64,000 nt of DNA from Sepiola atlantica (GCA_963556195.1 OY744516.1:32798093-32862092); one strand, 5' to 3'. Shown: positions 33,301 through 45,752, counted from the first letter of the stretch. Program-made: numbers and translations. Notes: generated by a model from the letters alone, not told the origin.

Positions 33301-34160
33301 CAGTGATTCTTCCTTAGAAGAAAGAGTAATAGCAGTAATATGTTGTGGTATTCCAGTGATTCTTCCTTAGAAGAAAGAGTAATAGCAGTAATATGTTGTG
33401 GTATTCCAGTGATTCTTCCTTAGAAGAAAGAGTAATAGCAGTAATATGTTGTGGTATTCCAGTAATTCTTCCTTAGAACAAAGAACAAAGAGTAATAGCA
33501 GTAATATGTTGTGGTATTCCAGTGATTCTTCCTTAGAAGAAAGAGTAATAGCAGTAATATGTTGTGGTATTCCAGTGATTCTTCCTTAGAACAAAGAGTA
33601 ATAGCAGTAATATGTTGTGGTATTCCAGTGATTCTTCCTTAGAAGAAAGAGCTATAGCATAAATATGTTGTGATTTTCCAGTGATTCTTCCTTAGAAGAA
33701 AGAGAAATAGCAGTAATATGTTGTGAAATTCCAGTGATTCTTCCTTAGAAGAAAGAGTAATAGCATGAATATGTTGTGATATTCCAGTGATTCTTCCTTA
33801 GAAGAAAGAGTAATAGCATGAATATGTTGTGATATTCCAGTGATTCTTCCTTAGAAGAAAGAGTAATAGCATGAATATGTTGTGATATTCCAGTGATTCT
33901 TCCTTAGAAGAAAGAGTAATAGCATGAATATGTTGTGATATTCCAGTGATCTTTCCTTAGAAAAAAGAGTAATAGCAGTAATATGTTGTGATATTCCAGT
34001 GATTCTTCCTTAGAAGAAAGACTAATAGCATGAATATGTTGTGATATTCCAGTGATCTTTCCTTAGAAAAAAGAATAATAGCAGTAATATGTTGTGATAT
34101 TCCACTGATTCTTTCTTTAGAAGAAAGAGTAATAGTTGGAATATGTGGTGATATTCCAGA
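30396..34160 (+). repeat. Minisatellite of 53-bp units, about 70 copies
   Basis: The unit agtaatagcagtaatatgtt-gtggtattccagtgattctt-ccttagaagaaag (53 bases, hyphens added) repeats head to tail for about 3.76 kb. The centre is nearly uniform. The edges are more diverged, with gcatgaat and gatattcc variants at both ends. Marked variants recur in register: gttgtgttattcctg at 30,731, 30,837, 31,102 and 32,169, and a 60-bp unit with a doubled aacaaag motif at about 31,660, 32,830 and 33,475. 53 is not a multiple of three and stops occur, so it does not encode a repeat protein. Confidence 0.97.
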
Positions 34161-34497
34161 CATAACTTTAAAAAAAAAAACTAGGCTGTTTGCATTGGAA
34201 AAGAAAAAATATATTTGTCATACGAAACAGTGAAAATGTTTATCCTTCTAATATCTAAAATATTACTGTTTTAACATAAGTCTGCACGACTAATAGAAAC
34301 GTATCTATGATAGCTATAAATAATCATTATGGCAAGTAGTACAATGGCCTGAACAATAGATTCGTTGTAGTGAAAATAAAACGAGATGTTTCGTTGGGAG
34401 ATATTATCGTAAAGTTCTGAAAATTTGAGAGATCAAGAATGAGCAAGGTGCAAATAAATGCCAGAAAAAAAATACATCATTCAAAAAATTGTAACTT

Positions 34498-34899
34498 TCA
34501 AAAGTAAAATTTAAGACTTATTTCAAGTTGAAATAAGTTAACAGTAATATATTTATTCTGGTTCTTTCTTTCATTGCACGCCGTATCTAAGATAACCTTC
34601 ATAGGTTTTGAAGCAAAATTTTGCATTTGTAGAATACCGACACAATAGTAGTATTGATAGTCGGTTCTAAAGTTCAGGATATTTCTTTCGTCGAATGGCG
34701 CCCTTACGCCAGGGTCCCAGTTTAGGTTCAATTTCGGAAATGTTGGTTCGCTGGGTATTAAATAATTGATATTGGGCTGTTTAGACATTTGGGTATCCGT
34801 TAAATCCGGCATACTTTCTCTTACAATTTCTTGAATGGAAACATTTTTTCCCCTTCGGCGTTGCTTTTCAGACATAAACTGCTCAGTGTCATTGGTCAT
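34498..34899 (-). CDS. Possible host first coding exon, function unknown
   Basis: A 133-codon minus-strand frame from the ATG at 34,899 (MTNDTEQFMSEKQRRRGK) looks more protein-like than other short frames here: mixed codon use and charged/polar composition, with KQPNINYLIPSEPTFPKLN and WDPGVRAPFDERNILNF. The last residues before the stop look like intron read-through, so a donor may lie at the TCG/GTATTC near 34,637 or the AAG/GTTATC near 34,603. If so, the 53-bp minisatellite would sit in the following intron. No domain, signal peptide or membrane segment was recognised. No repeat was seen in it. Chance frame remains possible. Confidence 0.33.
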   Translation of the reverse strand: MTNDTEQFMSEKQRRRGKNVSIQEIVRESMPDLTDTQMSKQPNINYLIPSEPTFPKLNLNWDPGVRAPFDERNILNFRTDYQYYYCVGILQMQNFASKPMKVILDTACNERKNQNKYITVNLFQLEISLKFYF

Positions 34900-35080
34900 A
34901 CCGAAGTGTTACTTAGTAACCAGCTCCCCTTGTTTCGACAGCCTGGTCCTGGTCCGCAAAAAGTGTGGTACCCAACAAATTCTTTTGCAATCTGCTGGTC
35001 CCATCATGATTCTTTTAACAATGTGTTGGTGGAAAAACAAAAAAATAGGAAAATATTTGAAATATAAAAAATATACCCAA

Positions 35081-35175
35081 AATCTTCCTCCCGAATGTAC
35101 CCTGAATGAGGCAGTAGTCGGAAGGGGAAAGGTTGCTAAAAGAATTGTTCTTTCAGTGACCCACCCGACAGTCTG
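35081..35175 (+). repeat. Fragment of the 28.3-29.1 kb repeat
   Basis: Shares gtaccctgaatgaggcagta, ggaaggggaaaggttgctaa and gtgacccacccgacag with the arms of 28,290-29,137. Confidence 0.72.
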
Positions 35176-35179
35176 GAAA

Positions 35180-35570
35180 AACAAATAGTTTCTCTGGATG
35201 GAGTAAAGGTCACACTGCAGACACCGACTCCTAGCAAAGTCTGTCTGTCGTGCAAATGGCCACCCACTCGCAAGAGTCTGTCAATCTCTTTGAATGAGTG
35301 ACGTGTGAATCTGAATCTTAATGAACTCTTCAGTGGCGAAGTTCTTTCAGCGTTGTAAATGAGTCTGTTCATTTCAGGCAAATGGCTACCCACTCGTAAG
35401 AGAATCTGTCGATGTACTACTGTAAGTAGAAAAACTAGTTGAAATATCTCTCGTAAGAGAGTCTGTCGATATACTACTATAAGTAGACAGTCTGTAGTTG
35501 AAATATTTGACTCGTAAGAGTCGCAGTCAAGTTGAAATTATATATATATATATGACAAAAATGCACAAAT
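35180..35570 (+). repeat. Irregular local tandem repeats around a ctcgtaagag motif
   Basis: Motifs actcgtaagagaatctgtcg, tctcgtaagagagtctgtcg and gactcgtaagagtcgcagtc recur between 35,380 and 35,535, with atgtactactgtaagtag / atatactactataagtag. A caaatggccacccactcg segment at about 35,254 recurs near 35,378. Ends in a short TA run. Nature unknown. Confidence 0.65.
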
Positions 35571-35574
35571 TGAT

Positions 35575-38235
35575 AATTATCAACTTTTCAAAATAATTGG
35601 CGATTACAAATCTGGATATTTATACGGAACAGTTAAGGTACATAAACCTAATTCCACTGTTCACCCTGTTGGCCAACGAATGAGAAAAGGCAGAACCTAG
35701 ATATAGGTCTTTGTACTAGCCTCCTTCCTTAACTAAAAATGGGCTCGTCTAACTTTGCTTTGTTGGGTATATATCCTCTCTCCCGAAGGCCTCACCCACT
35801 CAATAGGCTCGACTGTATATTATTGTTTTTACAACTTTTTTCGTCTTGAGCGATACAAAAACAATATTGCACCATGTAGCCATAGTACACGGCTTCCAGT
35901 TTTAGTAAGACTCCATTTTTATTAAAATCTCGAATATTCTAGCACACATTTCAAGCGTGTTTTTCTTCAGATTACATGCTTAATACTAAATAGGTTTTTT
36001 ACTCGAAATGTTTCTTCATTTAATAAAACCATTTTTGGCTTCCAATCGTTTTCTAAAATTCAAATATTCGTGTGCGCGCATATTTTCCTAAGACTTTGAC
36101 ATTTGAACTATTACCGAATCAATATCTTACAGATTCTACTTTCTGCTAGAGATAAACATGTCGCCATGAAAGAAAAAAAACGTCAGATAATAAAATAACT
36201 GAAAAACGAAAAACATTAATAGAAATTTGAAGTTAGATGATTACTATGCATAAAACTTTGTTTTAAACGATATTCAACAATACAAGACAAAATTTTTTTA
36301 ATATAATCTTCATTACAAAGTTTATCGAACTAGTAATTACATCCGAATCTAGCTCCGGTGATAAAAGTAGTGTTCCTCTGTCTTCAAAGCCAAATCAATT
36401 TCTATCATGCTTTAATTTCTGTATTTCTTAAAATTTAATTTATTTTTATTAATATTAAGACCGTATTGTCTCAGATACGAGTTCTTGATAACATCGTGAA
36501 CATACTTAACAAGACCCCCTCATTCTTATGAAATTGCTTTATGAAAATGAAGTTTTCAAATCTAAGAATTAAAGAAATGTTCCTTGAATGTATATGTTCA
36601 AAGTTCTGTAAATAAAAGAAACAAAGACTTTAATTATAAAACGGATTTATTGATTTTTTCTTTTGCTTGTAAAAACTATATTAATAATAGAGCTATATCC
36701 ATTTTTGTTTTAAGACTTAATGCACTAGAAAATAACATGTTTTAAACCAACTTGCTTTTATGGTACGTGTTCAAACTGATCAACTGTTAGGGTGTGCTAA
36801 AAAAAAGCATTCTTTTAAAAAAAATTTTTTTAACGTAGTTCACCCCCAAACAAGGCAGGCCACCACTGTAGACGTAAGGGGCTAACTTCGATTTTATAAC
36901 TGAACACTTAAAAAAATCATAGCAGGTGCCTTTGTCATTATTTAGATCAAGCCTTTCTTTTTTATTAGCATATTTTGGGTTTGAGTTAAAAAGTTTTTTA
37001 GTCCCTCAAAAAAATAAAGTTGAAAAAAAAAGATGATTCACTTAATAATTTGAAGAAAATTAAATCCATTCTTAACACGGAGTGAGGGATGGGTAATTTA
37101 CCGTAACCGATAAAATTCTTTCATTTAATGTTGGAACTAATTGACTGTTCAGCGATGGCTCAGCCATTTCCTGTCTGTTCCATAAATTGCAATCGGAAAC
37201 ACCCGGGTTGATATAGAATCGGGCTATAGGAGTACCAACTTTGTATATGTGAAAAAAAATAGCATAAAGTTTTATCAAAATAAGAAAGTGTCAAGTGGAG
37301 TAACTGGCAATGTTTAATGCTGTGTCATCAAGACCCACACATTGTGAGCAACCGCAGTAACAATTGGGAAAATAAAATAAAAAGTAACTTAAACATGGGG
37401 GGGGGGGGGCTTGTGAAAATATCATCCACATTTAGGGAAGTCAACTCTTTTAGGCATATGTATGCTCTTTTCTCCCATTACTTCGTTCATAATGATCTCC
37501 AAATTCCACCTTCCGGGTGCCGGAGGGAGGGGGTTTCTTGCCCCTAGCCATAAACACTCTGCATATTGCTGCTGCAACAGGGCTGGAGTGTGTCTGTTTA
37601 GTCTGAGCGTAACTTGTTTGTTGACATAGCACGTCAGGAAAAGCTTAAATTGAATAAGTGTGCCAGTTGTCCATATTTTTCTCTGGTTTAAATTTGAAAA
37701 AAAAAAAAAATTATAATTTTGCTTTTTTTCCGGAAAGAAAGCGTATAATTGGCATCGTCTTTGTCTGCTTTCCATATTTGCTCAAACTAAACCAGCTGTG
37801 AAATGCTTCTCTTATTGGCTTCCTCCTCATCTGTTGATGTTGTTGTTGTTGTTGTCCTTACTGTCATCATCATCATCATCACCTGTTTTCCTCATTATGA
37901 TTTTAACTCATTATAATCATGGAAGAGACAATTCCAAAAATTGCTGAGTGATGATTTTAGATTTGGTATCAATTATGATCATTATTTAAGCGAAGAAAGA
38001 TGAAGCAAAGTCTGTAATAGTAACAATCTTGCTAGAGGTGCTCTTTTTTTTTCTTTTTTTTTCTTTTTCTTTTTTTTTCTTTTTCTTTTTTTTTTTTTAA
38101 CATTGCCATTGTTTGGATGAAAAAAGTAGAATGCACTTGTTGCCATAGAGACAAACAAGAGTTAAACCTGAACTTTTTCTTTTTTGGCTAAACGGAAGAA
38201 ACTTTTTGTAAAGCTGTCTATATAATAGCACAATT
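35575..38235. other. Non-coding stretch with simple repeats
   Basis: No gene recognised. Holds a further tatcgg-type recurring motif at about 37,190-37,225 (minus), a G run at 37,398-37,409, GTT and CAT triplet tracts near 37,838-37,882, and a T-rich polypyrimidine tract (T runs broken by C) at 38,044-38,098. Confidence 0.5.
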
Positions 38236-38236
38236 C

Positions 38237-38960
38237 TTGTTATTGCAAGTGGGTTCAGTTGTGGTGGATTCTGGTACGAAATGGCTTGTTTTGTTTAATC
38301 CTGTTAAGACTCTGCTCGTGTCTTTCAATCGTAGACGTGTCTCTTTTCTTCCTGAGATTCTCATAGATGGTTCTGCTCTTGAGGAGAAATTGACTCTGAA
38401 ACTTCTTGGTCTTTCTCTCTCATCAAATCTTTCTTGAAATTCATACATTAGATCCATTGCTCTTTCTGCTTCTCGTAAAGTTGGTTCTCTCTATCGCTTC
38501 AAACACTTTCTCACACCTGAGGTTATTCTCTAGTTCTACAAATCTACTATCAAACCATGTATGGAGTACTATTGTCATATTTGGGCTGGTGAATCTGTCT
38601 CATTTGAGGGTTCTTGATAAGGTGCAGAAACGTATCTATAATTTGATTGGCCACACCCTTTCTTCTCTAGCACCCCCTCTCTCACAGACATGATGTTGCT
38701 AGTCTGTCTTTTCTATTAATACTATTATGGCATGTGTTCTTCAGAATTGAATGATCTATTTCCTGCTTCTTTTATTCCAGCTCGTTTGACTCGTTAGTCT
38801 AGTCTCCATCAATTCGCTGTTTTGATACCTCTTTCCAAGAACTGCAGGCTTGTGGAACTCTCTTCCTGCTAACTTTTCCTCCTGCCTATAGCCTTGGTCT
38901 TTTCAAGATTACAGCCAATAGGCATCTCCTGTCTTTGCGATAATCATATTTGTTCTTGTT
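38237..38960 (+). mobile_element. LINE C-terminal fragment, frame-broken
   Basis: Reads VDSGTKWLVLFNPVKTLLVS, then LKLLGLSLSSNLS, which is the LGxxxSxxLxW region after the reverse transcriptase core, then in other frames the VWSTIVIF / CHIWAGES region, LDKVQKRIYNLIGHTLSS and pieces of the C-terminal tail to 38,941. At least three frame breaks. The closest relative in this window is 2,035-2,455; the 3' UTR and A-rich end (to about 39,020) match it closely. Confidence 0.82.
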
Positions 38961-39024
38961 AGCTCCTTACATCAAGTGGCGTCATACCTTGTCTGGATCG
39001 ATTTCCATAAAAAAAAAAATCAGT

Positions 39025-40040
39025 TTGTCGACTACATCTTAATTTATTCAAATTAACTGTTTGATCTGTCAGTATTATTATTTTAAGCAAACTTAGATTT
39101 TTAATTATTAATAATTATCTGAATCTTGTCAGTTTGAATAGTCCATACGTAGTTTTCATTATTATGATTAATAAAGTTACTTTATTCATGTTTTATGTTA
39201 GAAAGAATAAGAAGAGGTTAATCTAGTCATCATCCATTGAGTTTTGTAGCTTACATTTTGCGTGAAATTTCAATCAATCCCTCAGATTTAAAAGATCTTT
39301 AACGATTTTCATCTGGGCATTAAAGTTGAAGATTTTTGAGAAACAAAAACATGGTATTTTTATAGAATAACTCTCATCTGTAAACCGGCCTTCAGACCGT
39401 TTTTTTTTTCCTGCATATTTTTGGTTAAGGGAGAGTTTTTTTTTATTTAGGAGGGGGGCATTGGCGCTCAAACTTAGAGTTAATGGACTTTTTTCAGGGA
39501 CGGGCTGTCGCTCGGATTTAAGATTAGGATTGTGATTTTCCATCCAAAGAAATGGTTTCTGGGTGGAGCCATAGTAATTTATGATCGTTTTAAAAAGATT
39601 TATTTGACAAAGTTATTTAAAAAAAAGAATAGTTTTTTTCCAAAATAAATCATTTATTCAACTATAATATATAAAGGTATATCAGTTATATCAAGTTTGT
39701 GAGAGAAAAATTATTTATTCCACTGCTAGTTGATTACAAAACTAACATGACACTACGATTCCTATTTATTTTGCATAAAGGGTTCAAGATACACATTTTG
39801 AGCTAAGAAGTCATAAGTGTAAAGGCCAGCAAGGCAGAAAATTCTCTCCATTTACTCCAGTGAATTCTCCTCTGCAACTTTCTTCGAAATACTTTTTCTG
39901 TTCTTTTTATTAAAATTGATAAGTTACCCGAGTGCTTTTAGAAGTTTGGGGAATTCTATTTTCTGTTTCTTTCTCTCTCACTTGCATTATGAAAGACTAT
40001 TACAGAAGTTTGGAGATTTTGCTTCTCTCAACCATCTCTT
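39025..40040. other. No recognised gene
   Basis: AT-rich, short frames only. No motif recognised. Confidence 0.4.
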
Positions 40041-40045
40041 CTCTC

Positions 40046-40440
40046 CTGGTGCTACCAGATCAGGCTGCCTAAAGATACCGACTTCCTGACTTAAAATGCG
40101 CCAAACATTGATGTTATTTGTTTTATTTCCTTTTGTAAAACTGAATCATGTTCTGCAAAGCTAAAAACAAAAGCATTTTTCTTCTACAAAACAACTAAAC
40201 TAAACACGATGAATACATACTTGAAGATATAAAGAACTTGAGGCATAAAAACTTTTACCAAAATGACCGGATTCAGCATTAAATAACCCAAAAATAACAT
40301 AAAATAAAACAACCAAACACCAGGAATAAATATTTGAAAATATTAAGAACTTAAAGCATAACAACTTTTATCAAAATGATTGGATTCGGCATTAAATAAC
40401 CCGAAAAGGGTTGATATGCCGTAAAACGAAACAACCTTCT
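40046..40440 (+). repeat. Interspersed repeat, partner 45,346-45,590
   Basis: Shares ctggtgctac-agatcaggct (one base differing), catgttctgcaaagctaaaa and cccgaaaagggttgat with 45,346-45,590. Inside this copy the segment with ggattc-gcattaaataaccc is doubled (40,270 and 40,382). A short inverted piece lies at 41,283-41,335. Confidence 0.75.
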
Positions 40441-40444
40441 CTTC

Positions 40445-41630
40445 TCACCTATCAATCTGGCTTTGCCCGGTATTTGCCGAAATAGTTAACTAATATTTCT
40501 TTCTCTTTGCTCTCTGTATCTTCTTAATCCTTATGTGGAATAAAACTTATCTAAAATCTATATTCAATCTCAAATGAGTCAATTCTGTATCCCCATCGAT
40601 TTTTCCTGTCAGAATTTTGCAATCAATTAACATTGGAAACAAGAAAGTTATAGAAAATGTTTTTGTTTTTTTATACTTCAACTTTATTTACTAATCTATA
40701 GAAAACTGAAATATTTTAGAAGGTGTCTGATTGGTCCAATGTTTCACTAACTTCTTTTTTATTTCTAGGTTAAATTTTAAATTAAATCCTAATAAACTTT
40801 GAGGTTCATTATTGCCAGTCTCCTAAGTTTGTATAATAAATTCATTCAACTACTTCTACAAAACTCAACAGCAATTTTTCCAACAAAACCATCATCAGAT
40901 AATGGTGCTTGGGTCAGTCATGGTTTCCAAGCTGAAACAACCTTACAATCAATCTAGGATGAACTCACAGTACCACACGACACCTTCAAGTTTTGATAGT
41001 GTGTCATAATAGACATGAAAAATCCATATTATAGCACATTCTATTGACGTTGGTTCAATTTTTAGTCTATCACAAAAGATGAGCTAGCAACAAAGTTTTG
41101 GTACCCAACTTGAACAGAACATATGTTGTCTAGCCATTCGGTATACATTATGCGTTTAAAATGTTTCTATTTTTCCAATAATGCATCCAGTTGATATTCT
41201 TTTCAACAACTGTTTTTTTTTTTTATTCCCTTTGAAAGTAACCAACCAAATTATGATATAAAGAAACTGGGCAAGTTTGTTTTGTTTTACGGCATATCAA
41301 CCCTTTTGGATTATTTAATGCTGACTTTTATTTATATTGGTAAAAAGATTTTATGCTTGAGGTTTACAAAATTTTTAAATGTTTAACAGATTTGGATGAA
41401 TTTCTTTTATATGTGCATATTTTTTGAGTAAACAGACTGCAATTAATTTTTTCTTAGGGAAGTTTGATTTATTGAACTTATAGACTTTTTGGGTATAAAC
41501 CCACTATTTTCAGAAAGGACATTATGATTTCTACTCTGATGTCTTTAAATAGTTCCTTTGTAGTGTCAACATTGTAGTGTTTTCGACGCATAGAAGCAAA
41601 ATCAACAAATTCTAACAAAGTGTTTTACTG
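40445..41630. other. No recognised gene
   Basis: AT-rich. Apart from the inverted repeat scrap at 41,283-41,335, nothing identified. Confidence 0.4.
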
Positions 41631-41639
41631 TGTATGGCA

Positions 41640-42960
41640 CTTGACAAGTCACACATTATGGTGGCTCCTTCTGCTCAAGAAGGAATTAATGCATGGCTTT
41701 TGTGTGGCCAATACGGAGTCAAGAGAGGATGACTTCCTCCCTTTGTGACTTTCTACAGCTCTGCCTCCATTCTCCTAGATCAGGTTGTATTGTCCATAAT
41801 TTATTGAATGTATTCCTGCTCTATCTACACTGCCATTTCTTACGGATATATGCTTGGATGTTTCTCTTGATGTCTATGTCTGGAAATTTAAATTTGTTAT
41901 CGAGAGGCCCTTCTTGAGTAGTTTTGGTCACTGTGTCAGCCTTATCATTTCCTCGAATTCCTATGTGACTTGGGATCCAACAAAATATAATCTCTTTGGT
42001 GTTCAGCAATGATGTTCTACATAATAGTTTGATGATCAGTGAGTTATCCAGATTTCTATTTTTCAATGTTGTTAAGTCAGAAAGAATAATGAAGTTTTTC
42101 TTTTTACGCTGAGAGATAATATTGAGTGCTAAATCTATGGCATTGGATTCTGCACTGAAAATTGATGCTTCTTTACGAAGATGTTGTTGGATAGTTTGGT
42201 TTTCATGTACAGCTGCACATCCCGTTGTGTTCTTGTCCTTAGATCCGTTTGTAAATATAGCGGTATATTTGGGATAACAATCTAGGATTTCATTTAATTT
42301 TTCTTAAAAAATGAGAGGATGTGTGTTAGTTTTATTGAGTTAATTTCCAAGTTTACTTTTGGTTGTGTTATTTCCCACGATGGTATTGTTGGTTGGAGGG
42401 TATCATTTATCTTTTTGAGTGGGATGTTGGTTTCTTTGATTATTGATTCTATTTGGAGGCCGATAGGTTTTATTGCATTTGTTTTTTCCTTTGATACAGA
42501 TCTTTGTAATTTGGTTTGAATATGGTATGCTGGGTTTAGTGGGCATGATTTTAGCTTTATATAGTATTTTAAGGCTAGTTTCTGTCTTCTTAGGGTTAGA
42601 GGAGCTTGATGTGTTTACATGCAAACTTTCAACAGATGTTCGGAAGGCTCCCAGCGCCAGTTGCAGTCCTAGTTTCTAATGTTTTTAGGTAGGATTTTCA
42701 GGTTAATCCATAGATGAAGCAGCCGTAGTCCTGTTTGTTATAATTTAAATAATGTGTACTTGTCTGCATCCCAGTTTCATCAGTTGGATGGCTTTGTTGC
42801 ATTTAGTTCTTGTTATGTGGGGAATAAACGTTAGTTTTGAGTCGTAAATGATTCCAAGAAATTTATGCTGTTGTATCAGAGCTATTTCTATTCCTTCTAG
42901 TTTTAAAACTGGATTGCAGTGCATTTTCCGTAATTGACAGAAATGCATGCATTTGTTTTT
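41640..42960 (-). mobile_element. I/Ingi-type LINE 3' half with RNase H domain, broken
   Basis: The minus strand from 42,960 gives the post-catalytic RT segment HKFLGIIYDSKLTFIPHI and KCNKAIQLMK, then fragments of the connecting region. An RNase H tail follows with EIIFCWIPSHIGIRGNDKAD (42,000-41,940), the hallmark WxPSHxGIxGNxxAD motif of RNase H domains in I-clade LINEs. A C-terminal HNV-LVKC-like zinc-knuckle remnant ends near 41,640. Several stops and shifts interrupt it. This is a family distinct from the Jockey/CR1-type copies, which lack RNase H. Confidence 0.82.
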
Positions 42961-42964
42961 TTTA

Positions 42965-43985
42965 GTGAGGGGGTATATTTTAAAACTGGAGTTGTGCTTA
43001 AAGTATATACAGTAAGGTTATTGTAAATTAAGTATGGCTTTAAGATATCTTCAAGAGTAATTTAAGTTTAAGTATTTCAAATTAATTTAAATTCCAGTCA
43101 TCCTTTAAAAAATTATTTTTAGATCCCAAAGGATTACTATTATAACCTTGTGTCCATTTTTATTTTTATCTCTTAGTAAAGGGTATCATTTTAAAACGTG
43201 AAAATATTGTAAGATTATCAGTACTGACACATGAAAGTGGTTTGATTTCAAGGGTTCTTCAGATAACATTTTTGATAGATTCTATTCAGAGAATATGCTT
43301 GCATACATGTCTATTTTTGTTTTTTAAATCCACTAAATAGCACTCATTTTGTTAATGAATGTACTTATTGGAGATTGCATCTCTACTGATAATAATAAGC
43401 CAACAAATATATAGATTACACCACAGCAAGCCTTGCTAGAAGACTTACATGTCATTTATCATCTTGGTGTGCAATTCAATATTTAAATAGTACACATACT
43501 AATATTATAGTCTTACTAATAGTACTAACATTTTACAAAGCGCTAATTGAAAAAGGTTTTTAAAATTATAAGTCTTTTATCTATATATAAAGTAAACACC
43601 TCACCTTAAACAAAATGAATTATTGCTTAAAATCATGCTCAAAAAGCTCCCTTAAGGGCTGAGCACTCTGATGGAAATATGAAATGCTTCTATCGAGACA
43701 ATATGTGAATATCTTGGGAGATAGAATACTCTTTGAAATTTACTATATTTGTAAAAGATAAATGAGGTTTATTTCTCTTTTTCATATAGCCTTCACAAAT
43801 GGCCACATTGATAAGAGGATTGGATGGGAGTCGGTGGTGACTCCACTCCAGGGTTAAAATCGCGACTGGTGGAACAGTTATATATAACCACACTGATTGT
43901 TTGTAAACATGAAACATGTCTGTGGATATTAAATATTTATTTATATATATATTTTTTTTATTTATATATATTTTTTAAAATTTAT
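42965..43985. other. No recognised gene
   Basis: AT-rich. A segment at 43,780-43,915 is less AT-rich but has no recognised motif. Confidence 0.4.
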
Positions 43986-43994
43986 ATATAGTGT

Positions 43995-44395
43995 TACAAC
44001 TTCAAGTCAAAACAACATAACGTTGTTTTCAAGTCAACGAGTGTTCACGCCTTGCCGACTATCCTCAGTCATCGTTGCAAAGTCCTGTTTGGAAACCTTG
44101 GGAGATCACGTGCTGCGATAAACGAAGTGTTATTTTATTTATGTTTATTTTTTTCTTTTAAGGGTGTTGGCTCAGCTGTTTTTTTTAGAAAGCTATGAAA
44201 GTTATAAATTGGAATAAATTTATAAAATATAAAGTTTGAGGTAAAAATAATAATAAAAAACCCAACGCTAACAATAATAATAAGCGTGTGATCTCCCAGT
44301 GTTTCCAAACAGGACTTGCAACGATGAGAGGATAGTCAGTGAGGCTTGAAATCAACGGTATCATGTTGTTTTGACTTGATCTTCTGAAACACCAT
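43995..44395. mobile_element. Foldback element, family 3
   Basis: Arms 43,998-44,115 and 44,285-44,392 are inverted copies sharing caagtcaaaacaacat, gactatcctc, tcatcgttgcaa and gtcctgtttggaaac. The AT-rich centre has no gene. Microsatellite-like tata sequence flanks both sides. Confidence 0.78.
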
Positions 44396-44399
44396 ATAT

Positions 44400-45340
44400 A
44401 AATAAATATTACGCACTTATTTTAAAATAAGATTTATTTTAAATTGTATTTTAATAATCGAACACTCTGCTGGATTTCTTTCCACCAATTTTACCAAGGT
44501 ACATATATATATATATACAGTCAAACCTTTACATACAAACTTAATTCGTTCCAGGAACGAAGCGGAACTGTGAAGTTAACACTCCATCATGTTGTGAGTA
44601 CTGCCGCATAGTGGCTAACCACAAAACTTCAGTGTCGTATGTTGGATTTTCCATTGGGTGTAGAGTCGATAATTTGATCAAATTTCACATCGTATGTTGG
44701 AAAAATTTGTATATAGAGATTTGACTCTAGGCAATCATATGTAGAGATTTGACTCTATATATAATGCGTGTGTATGAGGATAAAATGCATGATATATCAT
44801 GAAATGAAAAGCCATGAAGACATGGTGGGTGAAAAAGACAAAATGAAAAACAAATTTAAATACAGGAATAAATCATAAAAAAAACAAGAGATTTTACCGG
44901 TTTCGTTAGGTTGTCTTTTTCACACATATATATTACTAGCTACCCGGCGTTGCTCTGGTGGAGTGATAACATTAGCGCTCAAAACCTGATTGAAGTGAAT
45001 TAATTTTTTTACTTTATTTTTACATATCCTTACATCTCAGGCAACGTCGGGTATCTGCTAATATCAAATAACTATTATTTAAAAGAAATAGTATAGATTT
45101 AATTTAGAAATAGAAAAATTGAAGTAACACTTACAACTTGTATATCAGTTTTTTTTTGTTTAAAAGATGAGAAAGATTCGAAAAAATCATAGATGAATTT
45201 GAAAAATTAATCCAGTTATTTTAAAAAAACAAAAAAAAAGTTCATGTTTCCAAACCTTATTCTTTTGTTACTGATTGTGTTTCTCCTCCCATCTAAAGGT
45301 TTATCACTTTAGGTATATATACTAGTATTTAATGTTTGAC
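44400..45340. other. No recognised gene
   Basis: AT-rich. A small repeated phrase, tatgtagagatttgactcta and relatives, at 44,712-44,760 forms a local duplication. No gene. Confidence 0.4.
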
Positions 45341-45345
45341 CCCCT

Positions 45346-45590
45346 CCAACCCTGGTGCTACTAAATCAGGCTGTCTGAAGATATCGGCTTTCTGACCAAA
45401 AATGCACCAAACACATTAATGTTTATTTCCTTTCCCTTTACAAAACTCAATCATGTTCTGCAAAGCTAAAAACAAAAACATTTTTTCTCTACGAAACAAC
45501 TAAACCAAACACCATGAATAAATACTTGAACATATAAAGAACTTGAAGCATTGGCATTGAATACCCGAAAAGGGTTGATGTCCTGTAAAA
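45346..45590 (+). repeat. Interspersed repeat, partner 40,046-40,440
   Basis: Second copy of the repeat, with the same order of motifs and ending at cccgaaaagggttgatgtcc. Confidence 0.75.
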
Positions 45591-45752
45591 AAACCCCAAC
45601 CAAACCAACCCCCCTCCAACAATGTAAATATATTCCCTTTTGCTTGACGATAACAGAAAGTAAAGTTTTTTTATAGACTTTCTTTAAGTTAACAACTGGT
45701 ATTTGGCAGCAGCTTTATTTCTTCTTTTGTATCCCCTCTCTAAAAGCTTATA

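Noticed and set aside
30396..34160. CRISPR-like or protein-coding repeat array
   Set aside because: Units abut without spacers, the period is 53 (not a multiple of three), and the setting is eukaryotic. It is a minisatellite.
33957..34163. 68-codon minus-strand frame at the end of the minisatellite
   Set aside because: It is a translation of diverged repeat units that happen to stay open.
38044..38098. Polypyrimidine tract as splice acceptor of a gene
   Set aside because: No AG followed by an open exon; it is a T-rich simple repeat just before a LINE fragment.
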